64,000 nucleotides of DNA from JAZDRH01 sp047470865 (lineage in GTDB: Bacteria; Pseudomonadota; Gammaproteobacteria; Pseudomonadales; Pseudomonadaceae): contig NZ_JAZDRH010000008.1 of the NCBI RefSeq assembly GCF_047470865.1, forward strand, positions 1 through 64,000, written 5' to 3'. Shown piece by piece: positions 24,557 to 32,454 of the stretch (the stretch's first letter is position 1; every line of letters starts with the position of its first letter). The position numbers were made by a program, and so were the translations under genes. The notes below the pieces were generated by a model. That model was not told the DNA's origin, did not search any database, and worked only from the letters and a program-made list of their open reading frames with translations.

Positions 24557-27500
24557 TCAAAAAAACTCACCGCCCAAGTATTCATTGAGAACCTCATCGA
24601 TGGAGCGTGTTTGCTTTTGTTCTTGTTGATTACGATTGTTTAAGTCCAGTTCGCTGGGCGAACTGGACTGAGCTGTATCATCTGGTCTACTACTGCTATC
24701 ACTATATGAGTCCGCCTGAGTGGTTGTCTCGACGGATGGTTGCGTCTCTTCACTTGCTGACGTATCAACACTGACAGCCGCATCATTGATGGCTAATTCT
24801 CGATCTTCTTCTGGGCCAATCCCAATCATTATCGCCAACATATGGAACACGTACTTCAGCAACGTTGATGAATACTGGTTCATACTTTTCTTGTGGCTTG
24901 CAAGAATATTTTTCTCATCCGCGTGGCGTAGTGTTAGGTACGCTTGGATCGTTTTACCGGTTTTTACAGGTTGCTCAACTGGATTGTTTATTCTTCTAAT
25001 TCGCCATTCTTCTAGGTCTGCCAGTGTTGACTGAGGTGTGACCAGTAACCGGAGATACCAGCGACTGTAAGGAATGACGCTGTGTAGCGTCTTTATAAAA
25101 CGCTTAAGGTCTTTTGGGTCAGTAAATCGAATGCCTGCTCTGGATTGGCTCGTGTTGTAAATCCAGTATTGCATACACCACAGCATTTCATCGCGGTCAT
25201 CAATGTATAATTGTCTCAGCTGATTAATCGTTTTATCAACCTCATTGGTTGTCGCTTTATCTTGCACTCTAGCTGGAAGTAGAGGTATACCTAGCACTGT
25301 TGCTTTTAAGTTTTTAGGAAACAATCGGCGATTGCCGCGGCTTGTTTTTAAACTTTGTAGCCACTTAGCTGCTTCAAACCAGTTGGTAATTTGTCTTTCT
25401 GCTAGGGCATAACGAATAGCGGTGACAGCAATCGAGTCGCCGTCCTCAATATCTTTTAAAGCACTGTAGCAATCGGTGACAGTGGCCTTGTGTCTTTTGC
25501 TAGCCTCAATACTTTTTTCAGCAACTGTATGTTCAAGCTCAGTGGCTGCATTGATTACATCGGTAGCGGATGTCAGCCTAGCAATAATCTCAGGTCTTAA
25601 CTCAGAGAGTTTAAGTGACTGCTCTGATTGTGAAATATGTTTATTAATAAACTCTGTGGACAGACCACTAAAATATCGTGCCTCACTGATATTCAGCTCA
25701 GGGTTGTATTGTTTTAGGCGCTCCCAAAGCAGTAGACTGGTTTCATGGATGTAGTGCAGAAAAGTTGTTTCTGGCGTTAAGTGGCCTGCAAGTCCTGCAA
25801 TAGCACTATAAATATCGCGCTGACTATTCGGGTTTGCACAATAAAGCTCAGCCCGAATCAGTTCTGCATGCTCTAGGCTATACCCAGTCAGTTGTGAGGT
25901 AAGGCTATCGCTGCCATGCATGACAACCATTAAATTGGTTAGCGCGCTGTGCCTGAGATGATGAAAGGTTAAATCGCTGAGCCCGTATAAGGTGAGCAGG
26001 TACTTAACTAGATTGCTCACCATTGATCCGCTATGAGGAGTAGTGACTGCGTGCGGATCTGAAAAAGCAAGGGTGTTAGTTATATGCTCATTTTGACTGC
26101 GACGACGTCCGATATAATTTTGAAACTGCTTAAATTCTCCCTCCTGTAAAAGCAGATAGGTGGGTATTTTGCGTCGAGCAGAATCTGTTTTGTTATTGCC
26201 ATACCGATTGTTTACCACATAAATCCAAGCCTCAGCTGACTCTTCAATATCGGATAGCCGGATTTTAAGCAGTTCTCCGCGACGCATGCCCGTGCGGTAT
26301 GCCAAGATCAGTAAAACTTTCAGACCTTCTACTGTGTCTTGTTCTAGGCCAGTCAAAGCATCCATACTTTTTAGCATAGATTGGTAAAAGGCTTCTGGTA
26401 TATAACCCGCTCGAACTTGAGTTTGTTTTTCAGCAACACTTGTTGTTGAGAAGAAGCTGTTTAGTGGGGGTAGGCCGTAGTGCTCACTAGCGAATTGGTG
26501 CATGTCTTGAAGGCGTCCTTGCAAATAGTTGCGAGACTGAGCATCGTCTTTACTTGCTAGAATTTGCCCATAGATATGCTCTAGCTCGCTTTCATCTAGC
26601 TCATCAAGTTCTTGCCCGCCTAGTAATTGCTCATTTGTATGGTAAAACCACAAGCTCGATACTTCGATGTGGTAACGGTACACCGATGACAGTTTTAGCG
26701 GCCCGATACGGTTGATGAGCCAATGAATAAGAATTTGAGCATTCAAAGATGTGCATTCAGCCAATAAGTCATTGAGCTCATCAATAGCCTGCTCTAGCGA
26801 ACGCTTCAACCCGTTGTCCTTTGAGCGTAACGCCCGCCTTGTTGCTACGAGAAGAGGGTCGATAATTGCATCTGATACCCTGTGTGGAGCCTGCTCTTTT
26901 TTTACTTCTCTGGCTCTCCTCGAATTAAATAAGCTGCTAGCAATAGTTTGAAAGTCAAACGCAGTGGTGTGCTGTTCAGGTTGAACCTGCAGCAACCAGT
27001 CCCGCTGCTGTTCTGGCAGTAGTGAGGTGCTTGCGACACGACCAGAAGCGCACTCTAAAAGGGCTTGTGGTATATCCACGTCCTGCAGCATTTCAGTAAC
27101 AGATTGTGCGCCACTACAAAATGCACGAAGACTATTAATGCTTGTTGTGTGCTTGCCATCAAGCAGTCTTGTTTTAATCAGTGACCACACATCATTCTGT
27201 TCTAGTGGCTTATTATGAGCCGCTTGTTGTTCACGTTTGTTTTTATGGTTTTGCAGCGACAATATTAGGCCGAGAGTACGGTTGTCAGGGTAAAAACGAT
27301 ACAGTGTCTGCCAGCCTACGCTGCTGTCCTGCTGGATCTTATAATTTAGGGGGTCTCGGCCACCGCTCCAGACTAAATCGAGCCAAATTATTTCGCCGAT
27401 TCTTTGCAGAGGCTTGCTGTTGGTTTGCAGCAGGTTAGCCAAGCTTGTAAGAGCTCGAGGGTTGCCTATGCCACCATAATAGGCTGCGGATATCAGCACA

Positions 27501-27952
27501 TCTGCCAATCGACTCTGGTAAGGACTCGGTACTCTAGGACTACGCTCAATTATTCCTAACCAAGATCGATGTAACTTTGCTGCCTCAATCCCGTTTTTGA
27601 AGAACTGGTGATTGCGACTGCTTCGTGATCTCGGCACGCTTACAATCGTGGAGGGTATGTCTAAAGCCCAGTAACCTTCATCATTGCCGCGAGCCACTGT
27701 TCTTGCAAGGTATTCATAAGCAAGCTTTAGGCGTTGTAGATCATTGTATTGTTCTCGAAGAAAAGCCCTGAAGAGGCGAACTTGGACTAGAAATACGGTG
27801 TTATCTGCGTGTTGTCCTTCCAGCAGTACAGGTAGATGCTCTGGTATCCAAAGCTCCATTTGCCTGCGTACTTGCCCTGAGTATCTTTTATGTGCGGTCT
27901 TGCTGTCTGTGGCACGTTGTCTTGAACCATACAGTTCTGCTTTATCATTCAT
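24557..27952 (-). CDS. Very large tyrosine recombinase, third gene of the trio
   Basis: A 1131-residue protein. A tyrosine-recombinase catalytic domain occupies about 535-745 with a full set of residues: Arg557 (TGMRRGELL), His664/Arg667 (FHHLRHSALTNL), His724 (AGHLTPETT) and nucleophile Tyr734 (LHYIHE). It has about 530 residues before this and about 390 after; the extreme C-terminus is low-complexity (Ser/Gln/Glu rich). Ordinary integrases are 300-450 residues. Its start overlaps the middle gene by 4 bases (ATGA), so the three are one operon. The arrangement recalls three-gene recombinase modules of islands such as gamma-mobile-trio systems, but I cannot confirm homology. Confidence 0.85.
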   Translation of the reverse strand: MNDKAELYGSRQRATDSKTAHKRYSGQVRRQMELWIPEHLPVLLEGQHADNTVFLVQVRLFRAFLREQYNDLQRLKLAYEYLARTVARGNDEGYWALDIPSTIVSVPRSRSSRNHQFFKNGIEAAKLHRSWLGIIERSPRVPSPYQSRLADVLISAAYYGGIGNPRALTSLANLLQTNSKPLQRIGEIIWLDLVWSGGRDPLNYKIQQDSSVGWQTLYRFYPDNRTLGLILSLQNHKNKREQQAAHNKPLEQNDVWSLIKTRLLDGKHTTSINSLRAFCSGAQSVTEMLQDVDIPQALLECASGRVASTSLLPEQQRDWLLQVQPEQHTTAFDFQTIASSLFNSRRAREVKKEQAPHRVSDAIIDPLLVATRRALRSKDNGLKRSLEQAIDELNDLLAECTSLNAQILIHWLINRIGPLKLSSVYRYHIEVSSLWFYHTNEQLLGGQELDELDESELEHIYGQILASKDDAQSRNYLQGRLQDMHQFASEHYGLPPLNSFFSTTSVAEKQTQVRAGYIPEAFYQSMLKSMDALTGLEQDTVEGLKVLLILAYRTGMRRGELLKIRLSDIEESAEAWIYVVNNRYGNNKTDSARRKIPTYLLLQEGEFKQFQNYIGRRRSQNEHITNTLAFSDPHAVTTPHSGSMVSNLVKYLLTLYGLSDLTFHHLRHSALTNLMVVMHGSDSLTSQLTGYSLEHAELIRAELYCANPNSQRDIYSAIAGLAGHLTPETTFLHYIHETSLLLWERLKQYNPELNISEARYFSGLSTEFINKHISQSEQSLKLSELRPEIIARLTSATDVINAATELEHTVAEKSIEASKRHKATVTDCYSALKDIEDGDSIAVTAIRYALAERQITNWFEAAKWLQSLKTSRGNRRLFPKNLKATVLGIPLLPARVQDKATTNEVDKTINQLRQLYIDDRDEMLWCMQYWIYNTSQSRAGIRFTDPKDLKRFIKTLHSVIPYSRWYLRLLVTPQSTLADLEEWRIRRINNPVEQPVKTGKTIQAYLTLRHADEKNILASHKKSMNQYSSTLLKYVFHMLAIMIGIGPEEDRELAINDAAVSVDTSASEETQPSVETTTQADSYSDSSSRPDDTAQSSSPSELDLNNRNQQEQKQTRSIDEVLNEYLGGEFF

Positions 27953-30273
27953 AGGCTATGACCACCCCAACCATGCACAGGCTGCACATCCAAATCTTTC
28001 ATTATTTGATCAATTATATCTGCAATTTTATTTAAGCTCTGCATGCTGAGGCCACTGTACTGGCTGTAGCCTTCTTGTCCTATTTTGGCGTGCCCCATCC
28101 AAGAGTCGATGAGCTCTCCGGAGATCTTATTTTTGGCCAGCATAGTTCGTAAAAAATGACGATGCCAGTTTGTAGGGATATCAAACAAAGCACCTAAGTA
28201 CGCTTTAACTTCCTTAGGTCCAAGTGATTGTATTTGATAGCTACCAAGCTGATTTTCCTGCAGTAAAAACAACAAACGACTGTTTCCTGACAACGTCATT
28301 TCCACTGCATCCGCTAATTGGGGGTCTATGCTGTGCAGTAGTAATTGAATGTTTTTTAAGTGTTCTAGATACAACTGAATTTGCTGTATTGCTGCTTCAG
28401 GCAACACAAGCACTCGAGCTGAGGATGCAGTTTGACGAGATTCTTTATCTGAAATGTAAATCTTTTTATTTAAAAGATCGATATGACTTAGATCGTCAAA
28501 AGCGTCGCGCACAGGCCTGTGACCAGTAGCCAGATTTAACAAATGCAGAATGTAAAAGGTGTACGCATTGTGAAATTCAGCGATACCTTTGTTGGCGTGG
28601 ACTTTAGCAGTCAAGTGAGCAAACAATGCGGACACAGCTTGATGTTTAACAATAAGCTGAGAGCCGCCACCATCACGATTTATAAGAGGTGTTTTAATGT
28701 CATCAGGGATTGCGTTAGAGAAAAACTCTTTTGTAAATAGCTCGTATGCGCTGAGTATTTCTGTGTGGTCGAACTGATGGTAATAGGTACCCGCTTCTTG
28801 AATCTCTGGATTTCCCGTTACCAGTGCATTAACAACATCATCCACGCCCTGATGGTGCAGATAATTGCTTAAAAAATCACCTATGCGGTTGCTTGTCAAT
28901 TTAGTTTTGTAATCACGGTTCACGTCATTAATAAAATCAGCGATGGCCTGCCGTAGCGACTCTGTATTGTCTGGAAGGTATCTAGCCCAGTCCATCGCCG
29001 GAGAGAATGGCAGCGGTAAAATCACTGGGTTTTTTTGCTGGTCAACCAATAAGCCTAGGTTACCTGCTAGCTCATGCCTCGGTAGATCAGGTTTGTACAT
29101 CCAAAAAGCCTTACCGTTTTCCTGAAATGCGATAGCATCCCCCGGCTCGCTTAACTCGTTTGAGTGCTCAACCTGCTGCGCTCGTAAAATCTGTTCCATG
29201 CGCCGCCCAGTTGTAAACATTAAATGCAAAACGAGCATCACTTCCGGCTGGCTAGGCGGGTATACCTGCACGGCTTTTTTCAAACTATTGATGTCATGCC
29301 GCGTCAAGTGGCTCGTCATCGTAACAAGCCGCTTTTCATTTCGTTCAATATGGCCGGCTACTGTTTTAGCGCGTATTGCGCTCAGCATAAAAGAGCGTTT
29401 TAAGCTGGCGGGGGCTGTTTCATCTGGTGCGAGGGTAATGTATGACCGCTCAGGAGCATTGTCAGATGCAAATTCCACATTATTTAATGTGCTATCTGTT
29501 TTATCAGGATATTCCTGTACTAGGGTATGTTCAGCTTGATCATCATCTACTCTGGCGCTTTTACTAACACTACTAAACTGCCCTCGTTTGACTGGAGACA
29601 GGGGAATATCAGGCTGCTTTACTTCCTGTTTAGGCGTTTGTTTTTCGCTGCTGCTACGTTGCTCCCGCGAGCGTACGTTCTTTTGCTCCTCTTCTTGCAC
29701 ATCCGCTAGTATTCGCCGAATTGGCAGCAGGCGTTGCCGTATATATGTCTCGTACGCGACTGGTGGAGCATCTAAAAACGCTGAAAGTTGAACTATAATC
29801 AGACCTGACCATTGTAGTGGGTCTGGAAGATTTCTCTCAATAAGCTCAATTTCCTGGGGATTCTTATTTTCCTGCTTATCCTGCAACAGCAGCCTAAAAG
29901 AACTCATTGCACGCAGACTGCGAGCAGTTTCACCAAACAGGCGTTTATGTTCTAACGAGGTAAATAATATAAGTGACTGCCAGTTAGCAAGAGCGTTGCT
30001 TTGAATGGGAGGTAAACATAAAAAAGCTTCTGTCTGCGCCAGGGTAATTTGCTTGCTATCTCTCAGATCTTGGGATATTTGGTCAAGTTTTTCATGGTCT
30101 GTAACGGCAGGAGTGGTTCGTTCATCAATGAGCGAATAATGCCTATAAATCCTGTTTTGCAGAAACTCATCATCGCTGGCATTTAGAATTCTGATCACAA
30201 GTTGAGCAGCACGTAACTCTAATGCATCCCGTACTTCTTTCGGGTGTTCTAAAGTGAAGAAGCTGCTGATCAT
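27949..30273 (-). CDS. Large divergent tyrosine recombinase-like protein, second gene of the trio
   Basis: A 774-residue protein. The C-terminal 200 residues look like a divergent tyrosine-recombinase domain: Arg586/Arg589 (TGHRPVRD), His706-Arg709 (NWHRHFLRTML), Gly-His728 (SWMGHAKIG) and candidate nucleophile Tyr736 or Tyr739 (EGYSQYS). The first about 380 residues are helical, with a charged segment near 200-250 rich in Lys, Gln and Ser. A second region (FTTGRRMEQILRAQQVEH, about 350) mimics the start of a catalytic domain. It overlaps both neighbours by 4 bases. Whether it cuts DNA or assists the 1131-residue partner is open. Confidence 0.78.
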   Translation of the reverse strand: MISSFFTLEHPKEVRDALELRAAQLVIRILNASDDEFLQNRIYRHYSLIDERTTPAVTDHEKLDQISQDLRDSKQITLAQTEAFLCLPPIQSNALANWQSLILFTSLEHKRLFGETARSLRAMSSFRLLLQDKQENKNPQEIELIERNLPDPLQWSGLIIVQLSAFLDAPPVAYETYIRQRLLPIRRILADVQEEEQKNVRSREQRSSSEKQTPKQEVKQPDIPLSPVKRGQFSSVSKSARVDDDQAEHTLVQEYPDKTDSTLNNVEFASDNAPERSYITLAPDETAPASLKRSFMLSAIRAKTVAGHIERNEKRLVTMTSHLTRHDINSLKKAVQVYPPSQPEVMLVLHLMFTTGRRMEQILRAQQVEHSNELSEPGDAIAFQENGKAFWMYKPDLPRHELAGNLGLLVDQQKNPVILPLPFSPAMDWARYLPDNTESLRQAIADFINDVNRDYKTKLTSNRIGDFLSNYLHHQGVDDVVNALVTGNPEIQEAGTYYHQFDHTEILSAYELFTKEFFSNAIPDDIKTPLINRDGGGSQLIVKHQAVSALFAHLTAKVHANKGIAEFHNAYTFYILHLLNLATGHRPVRDAFDDLSHIDLLNKKIYISDKESRQTASSARVLVLPEAAIQQIQLYLEHLKNIQLLLHSIDPQLADAVEMTLSGNSRLLFLLQENQLGSYQIQSLGPKEVKAYLGALFDIPTNWHRHFLRTMLAKNKISGELIDSWMGHAKIGQEGYSQYSGLSMQSLNKIADIIDQIMKDLDVQPVHGWGGHSL

Positions 30274-30839
30274 TGCTTATCCTCTTGCTTATCTGAGCTG
30301 CTCAATAAAAGCTCGAGTGGGCTGACCGTCGACTCATCAGAGGCATGCCGCTCCTTAACGCCTCGAGCATAGCCTCGCCCTACATTACAAAGCCGTTGTA
30401 AAGCTGCAACGGTTGTGCGGGGTTTGGGAGTGGAAAATATTCTTCTCCAGAGGGGCTTATTTTTATTCAGTAAATCGTAAAAACACTCATGTCTTGAGCT
30501 AAGATTTCCCCGAATATAAATCGCTTTACTGAGCTGACTTTGTAGTGCCCACAGCTCAATTTGATCCGGAACTTTTTTATGTATTACAACTTGGGCAGTT
30601 GCAATATTTCTACGCCTCAACTCACTGAGCAACTCCCACCCAGCAAAAAACAACAACTGATTAGTGTCGGTTTTAACTGCATGAGCAGGCATACTTTTCT
30701 GCATGATTAAAAGCATCTCATCGCTAAAAAACGCGAAGTTTTCCTGCTTATAATCCGCTAGAGACCTGGTCAGAATTTGACCAATGCCTGGATGGGGAGC
30801 TAGATTTTTAATTGCTACAGAAGCGTACGTGCCAGCCAT
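30270..30839 (-). CDS. Small ParB-like protein, first gene of the trio
   Basis: A 189-residue basic protein. Residues about 61-110 (FFAGWELLSELRRRNI, then VVIHKKVPDQIELWALQ) have the spacing of ParB/Srx-fold N-terminal domains, where a GERR-like loop binds nucleotide; this resemblance is my reading and is weak. The C-terminal part has Arg-rich RRIFSTPKPRTTVAALQRL and GRGYARGVKERH, suited to DNA binding. It leads the operon, with GAGGT before the ATG, a good promoter and palindrome upstream. A regulatory or DNA-bridging role for the two recombinases is plausible. Confidence 0.7.
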   Translation of the reverse strand: MAGTYASVAIKNLAPHPGIGQILTRSLADYKQENFAFFSDEMLLIMQKSMPAHAVKTDTNQLLFFAGWELLSELRRRNIATAQVVIHKKVPDQIELWALQSQLSKAIYIRGNLSSRHECFYDLLNKNKPLWRRIFSTPKPRTTVAALQRLCNVGRGYARGVKERHASDESTVSPLELLLSSSDKQEDKQ

Positions 30840-30867
30840 TGAATTTACCTCATAAAACCCTACTGGC

Positions 30868-30917
30868 AGTATGTTAGTAAATTAGGCGGTAGTCAAAAGT
30901 GGCTCATATCTGAGCCA
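30868..30917 (-). promoter_or_regulatory. Promoter and palindromic operator of the trio operon
   Basis: On the minus strand TTGACT (30891-30896), a 17-bp spacer and CATACT (30868-30873) precede the 189-residue gene. TGGCTCA-N4-TGAGCCA (30900-30917), a perfect 7-bp-arm palindrome, sits 3 bases upstream of the -35 box, a usual position for an activator or repressor. The trio's first protein is a candidate ligand. Confidence 0.5.
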
Positions 30918-31074
30918 GTCTATTGTGACCAAATTTAGTATTGACTTGCTCGATTGGCCTTATATTGCATAGATGTACGTTATGCGTGCTCGCCATTAAG
31001 CGGTTGTAAGTTGCTGATATATAAGGGGATATAGGTTAAGGTAGAATGAAGTGGTTTAATATAATTAGGCGGTA
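30881..31074. repeat. Right-end recombinase-site candidates: repeated ATTAGGCGGTA and GTGACCAAA
   Basis: ATTAGGCGGTA occurs at 30881-30891 and again at 31064-31074, directly repeated and 183 bases apart, the second ending four bases before the attR core. TTGTGACCAAA at 30923-30933 matches the tandem repeats at 1472-1504. These are likely binding sites for the island recombinases. The rest of the 30934-31060 gap shows no gene. Confidence 0.45.
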
Positions 31075-31077
31075 CCA

Positions 31078-31089
31078 CCTTCGGAGGGC
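31078..31089. other. attR core of the genomic island
   Basis: CCTTCGGAGGGC, identical to 1254-1265. To its right the host tRNA-Arg 5' half begins; to its left element DNA (GGCGGTACCA) replaces the tRNA 3' half, so attR does not restore the gene. Confidence 0.75.
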
Positions 31090-31118
31090 AGTACTCTATC
31101 CAGCTGAGCTACGGGTGC
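31078..31118 (-). pseudogene. 5' half of host tRNA-Arg(CCG), cut by island
   Basis: On the minus strand: acceptor strand GCACCCG from 31118, D arm GCTCAGCTGGATAGAGT, anticodon stem and loop CTGCCCTCCGAAGG, then unrelated island sequence. It complements the 3' half at 1218-1265 exactly across the shared core. Confidence 0.85.
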
Positions 31119-31132
31119 GTAGCAGCGCGGCA

Positions 31133-31161
31133 ATGATACCTAGATTAAAGTTCTGCGTCCA
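31133..31161 (-). promoter_or_regulatory. Host tRNA-Arg promoter, now reading into the island
   Basis: On the minus strand TGGACG (31156-31161), a 17-bp spacer and TATCAT (31133-31138), with a GC-rich discriminator before the tRNA 5' half. After integration its transcript would run through attR toward the trio operon. The -35 overlaps one arm of an inverted repeat ATGCGCC/GGCGCAT (31161-31187) downstream of gcdH. Confidence 0.5.
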
Positions 31162-31193
31162 TGCGCCTGAGATAATTCTGGCGCATTTCGTTA

Positions 31194-32381
31194 TTAGAAA
31201 AAAGCTTGGATGCCTGTTTGCGCGCGACCTAGTATTAACGCATGGATATCATGCGTGCCTTCGTAGGTATTCACCACTTCAAGATTAACCAAATGGCGTG
31301 CTATGCCGTATTCATCACTAATGCCATTGCCACCCAGCATGTCGCGGGCTAAACGTGCTATTTCAAGGGCTTTGCCGCAGCTATTGCGTTTCATGATGGA
31401 TGTTATTTCCACGCTGGCACTGCCTTCATCTTTCATACGCCCTAAACGCAAGCAGCTTTGTAGCGCTAAGGTAATTTCTGTTTGCATATCAGCCAATTTT
31501 TTTTGAATTAGCTGGTTAGCAGCTAAAGGACGACCATATTGCTTGCGATCTAAGCAGTATTGCCGTGCAGTATGCCAACAGGCCTCAGCCGCACCTAAAG
31601 CGCCCCAACTAATGCCGTAGCGAGCAGAATCTAAACACGTAAAAGGTCCTTTTAAACCACGTATTTCAGGAAAAGCATTTTCTTCTGGAACAAATACATC
31701 CTGCATTAAAATTTGCCCAGTGATAGACGCACGCAAGCCAACTTTACCTTGAATACTTGGCGCACTTAGCCCTTTGAAGTTTTTTTCTAAAATAAAACCA
31801 CGGATTTTCTGTTCTTCATCTTTAGCCCATACAACAAAAACGTCAGCAATTGGGCTATTGGTAATCCAGGTTTTACTCCCTGAAAGGCTGTAGCCACCTT
31901 GTACTTTTTTTGCGCTTGTGAGCATTGAACCAGGATCTGATCCATGATCTGGTTCTGTTAAGCCAAAACAACCAATATATTCACCACTAGCTAGTTTTGG
32001 CAGGTATTTCTGCTTCGCTGGTTCACTGGCAAAACGGTAAATAGGCAAAATAACCAGCGAGGCTTGGACGCTCATCATAGAGCGAAAGCCTGAATCTACA
32101 CGTTCAATTTCTCGTGCGACTAGACCATAGCTAACATAGTTTAAAGCGCTACCACCATAGCTTTCTGGAATCAAAGCGCCTAATAGGCCAGCCTCACCCA
32201 TAGCGCGGAAAATAGCCGGATCGGTCTGCTCATGACGAAAAGCTTGCAAGATCCGAGGCGCGAGTTCTGTTTGTGCAAAACGTGCTGCACTGTCCTGCAC
32301 CATGCATTCTTGTTCAGTAAGCTGTTGGCGCAGCAACAGCGGGTCGTCCCATTGAAAGCTAGTATTTTTTGTCATTGTCAT
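31194..32381 (-). CDS. gcdH: Glutaryl-CoA dehydrogenase
   Basis: A 395-residue acyl-CoA dehydrogenase of the glutaryl-CoA group, which oxidises and decarboxylates glutaryl-CoA to crotonyl-CoA with FAD. Visible: the FAD/substrate segment CFGLTEPDHGSDPGSM, WITNSPIADVFVVWA, RKQYGRPLAANQLIQKKLAD, and the catalytic glutamate in VNTYEGTHDIHALILG. The length is normal. It is the first intact host gene right of the island and reads toward it. Family function is in lysine, tryptophan and glutarate breakdown; HglS and D2HGDH genes in the same window fit a lysine link. Confidence 0.93.
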   Translation of the reverse strand: MTMTKNTSFQWDDPLLLRQQLTEQECMVQDSAARFAQTELAPRILQAFRHEQTDPAIFRAMGEAGLLGALIPESYGGSALNYVSYGLVAREIERVDSGFRSMMSVQASLVILPIYRFASEPAKQKYLPKLASGEYIGCFGLTEPDHGSDPGSMLTSAKKVQGGYSLSGSKTWITNSPIADVFVVWAKDEEQKIRGFILEKNFKGLSAPSIQGKVGLRASITGQILMQDVFVPEENAFPEIRGLKGPFTCLDSARYGISWGALGAAEACWHTARQYCLDRKQYGRPLAANQLIQKKLADMQTEITLALQSCLRLGRMKDEGSASVEITSIMKRNSCGKALEIARLARDMLGGNGISDEYGIARHLVNLEVVNTYEGTHDIHALILGRAQTGIQAFF

Positions 32382-32454
32382 TGCTCATTTTAAATAACTC
32401 AAAACTGCTATAGCCTTACCTTAACGTCAAGTTAATTACGACTATTGAGCTACC

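Larger units (their letters stand above)
1254..31089. mobile_element. Genomic island of about 29.8 kb in tRNA-Arg(CCG)
   Basis: Boundaries are set by the 12-base core repeated at both ends and by the two tRNA halves outside it. The island carries a replacement tRNA, XRE regulator, excisionase-like gene and tyrosine integrase at the left end, an IS66-family copy, a polysaccharide biosynthesis and export cluster, and a three-gene recombinase operon at the right end. Copies of GTGACCAAA occur just inside both ends and look like integrase arm sites. There are no conjugation, replication or virion genes, so it is probably an integrative element moved by helpers or immobile, with surface-polysaccharide switching as its visible cargo. 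Confidence 0.8.

Noticed and set aside
30768..30783. TGGTCA-N4-TGACCA style palindrome as another arm site
   Set aside because: It lies inside the coding region of the 189-residue gene and codons account for it; resemblance to the arm repeats may be chance.
24557..30839. Firm assignment of the trio to gamma-mobile-trio (GMT) proteins
   Set aside because: Gene count and recombinase content agree, but homology cannot be judged without a profile search, so it is given only as a comparison.
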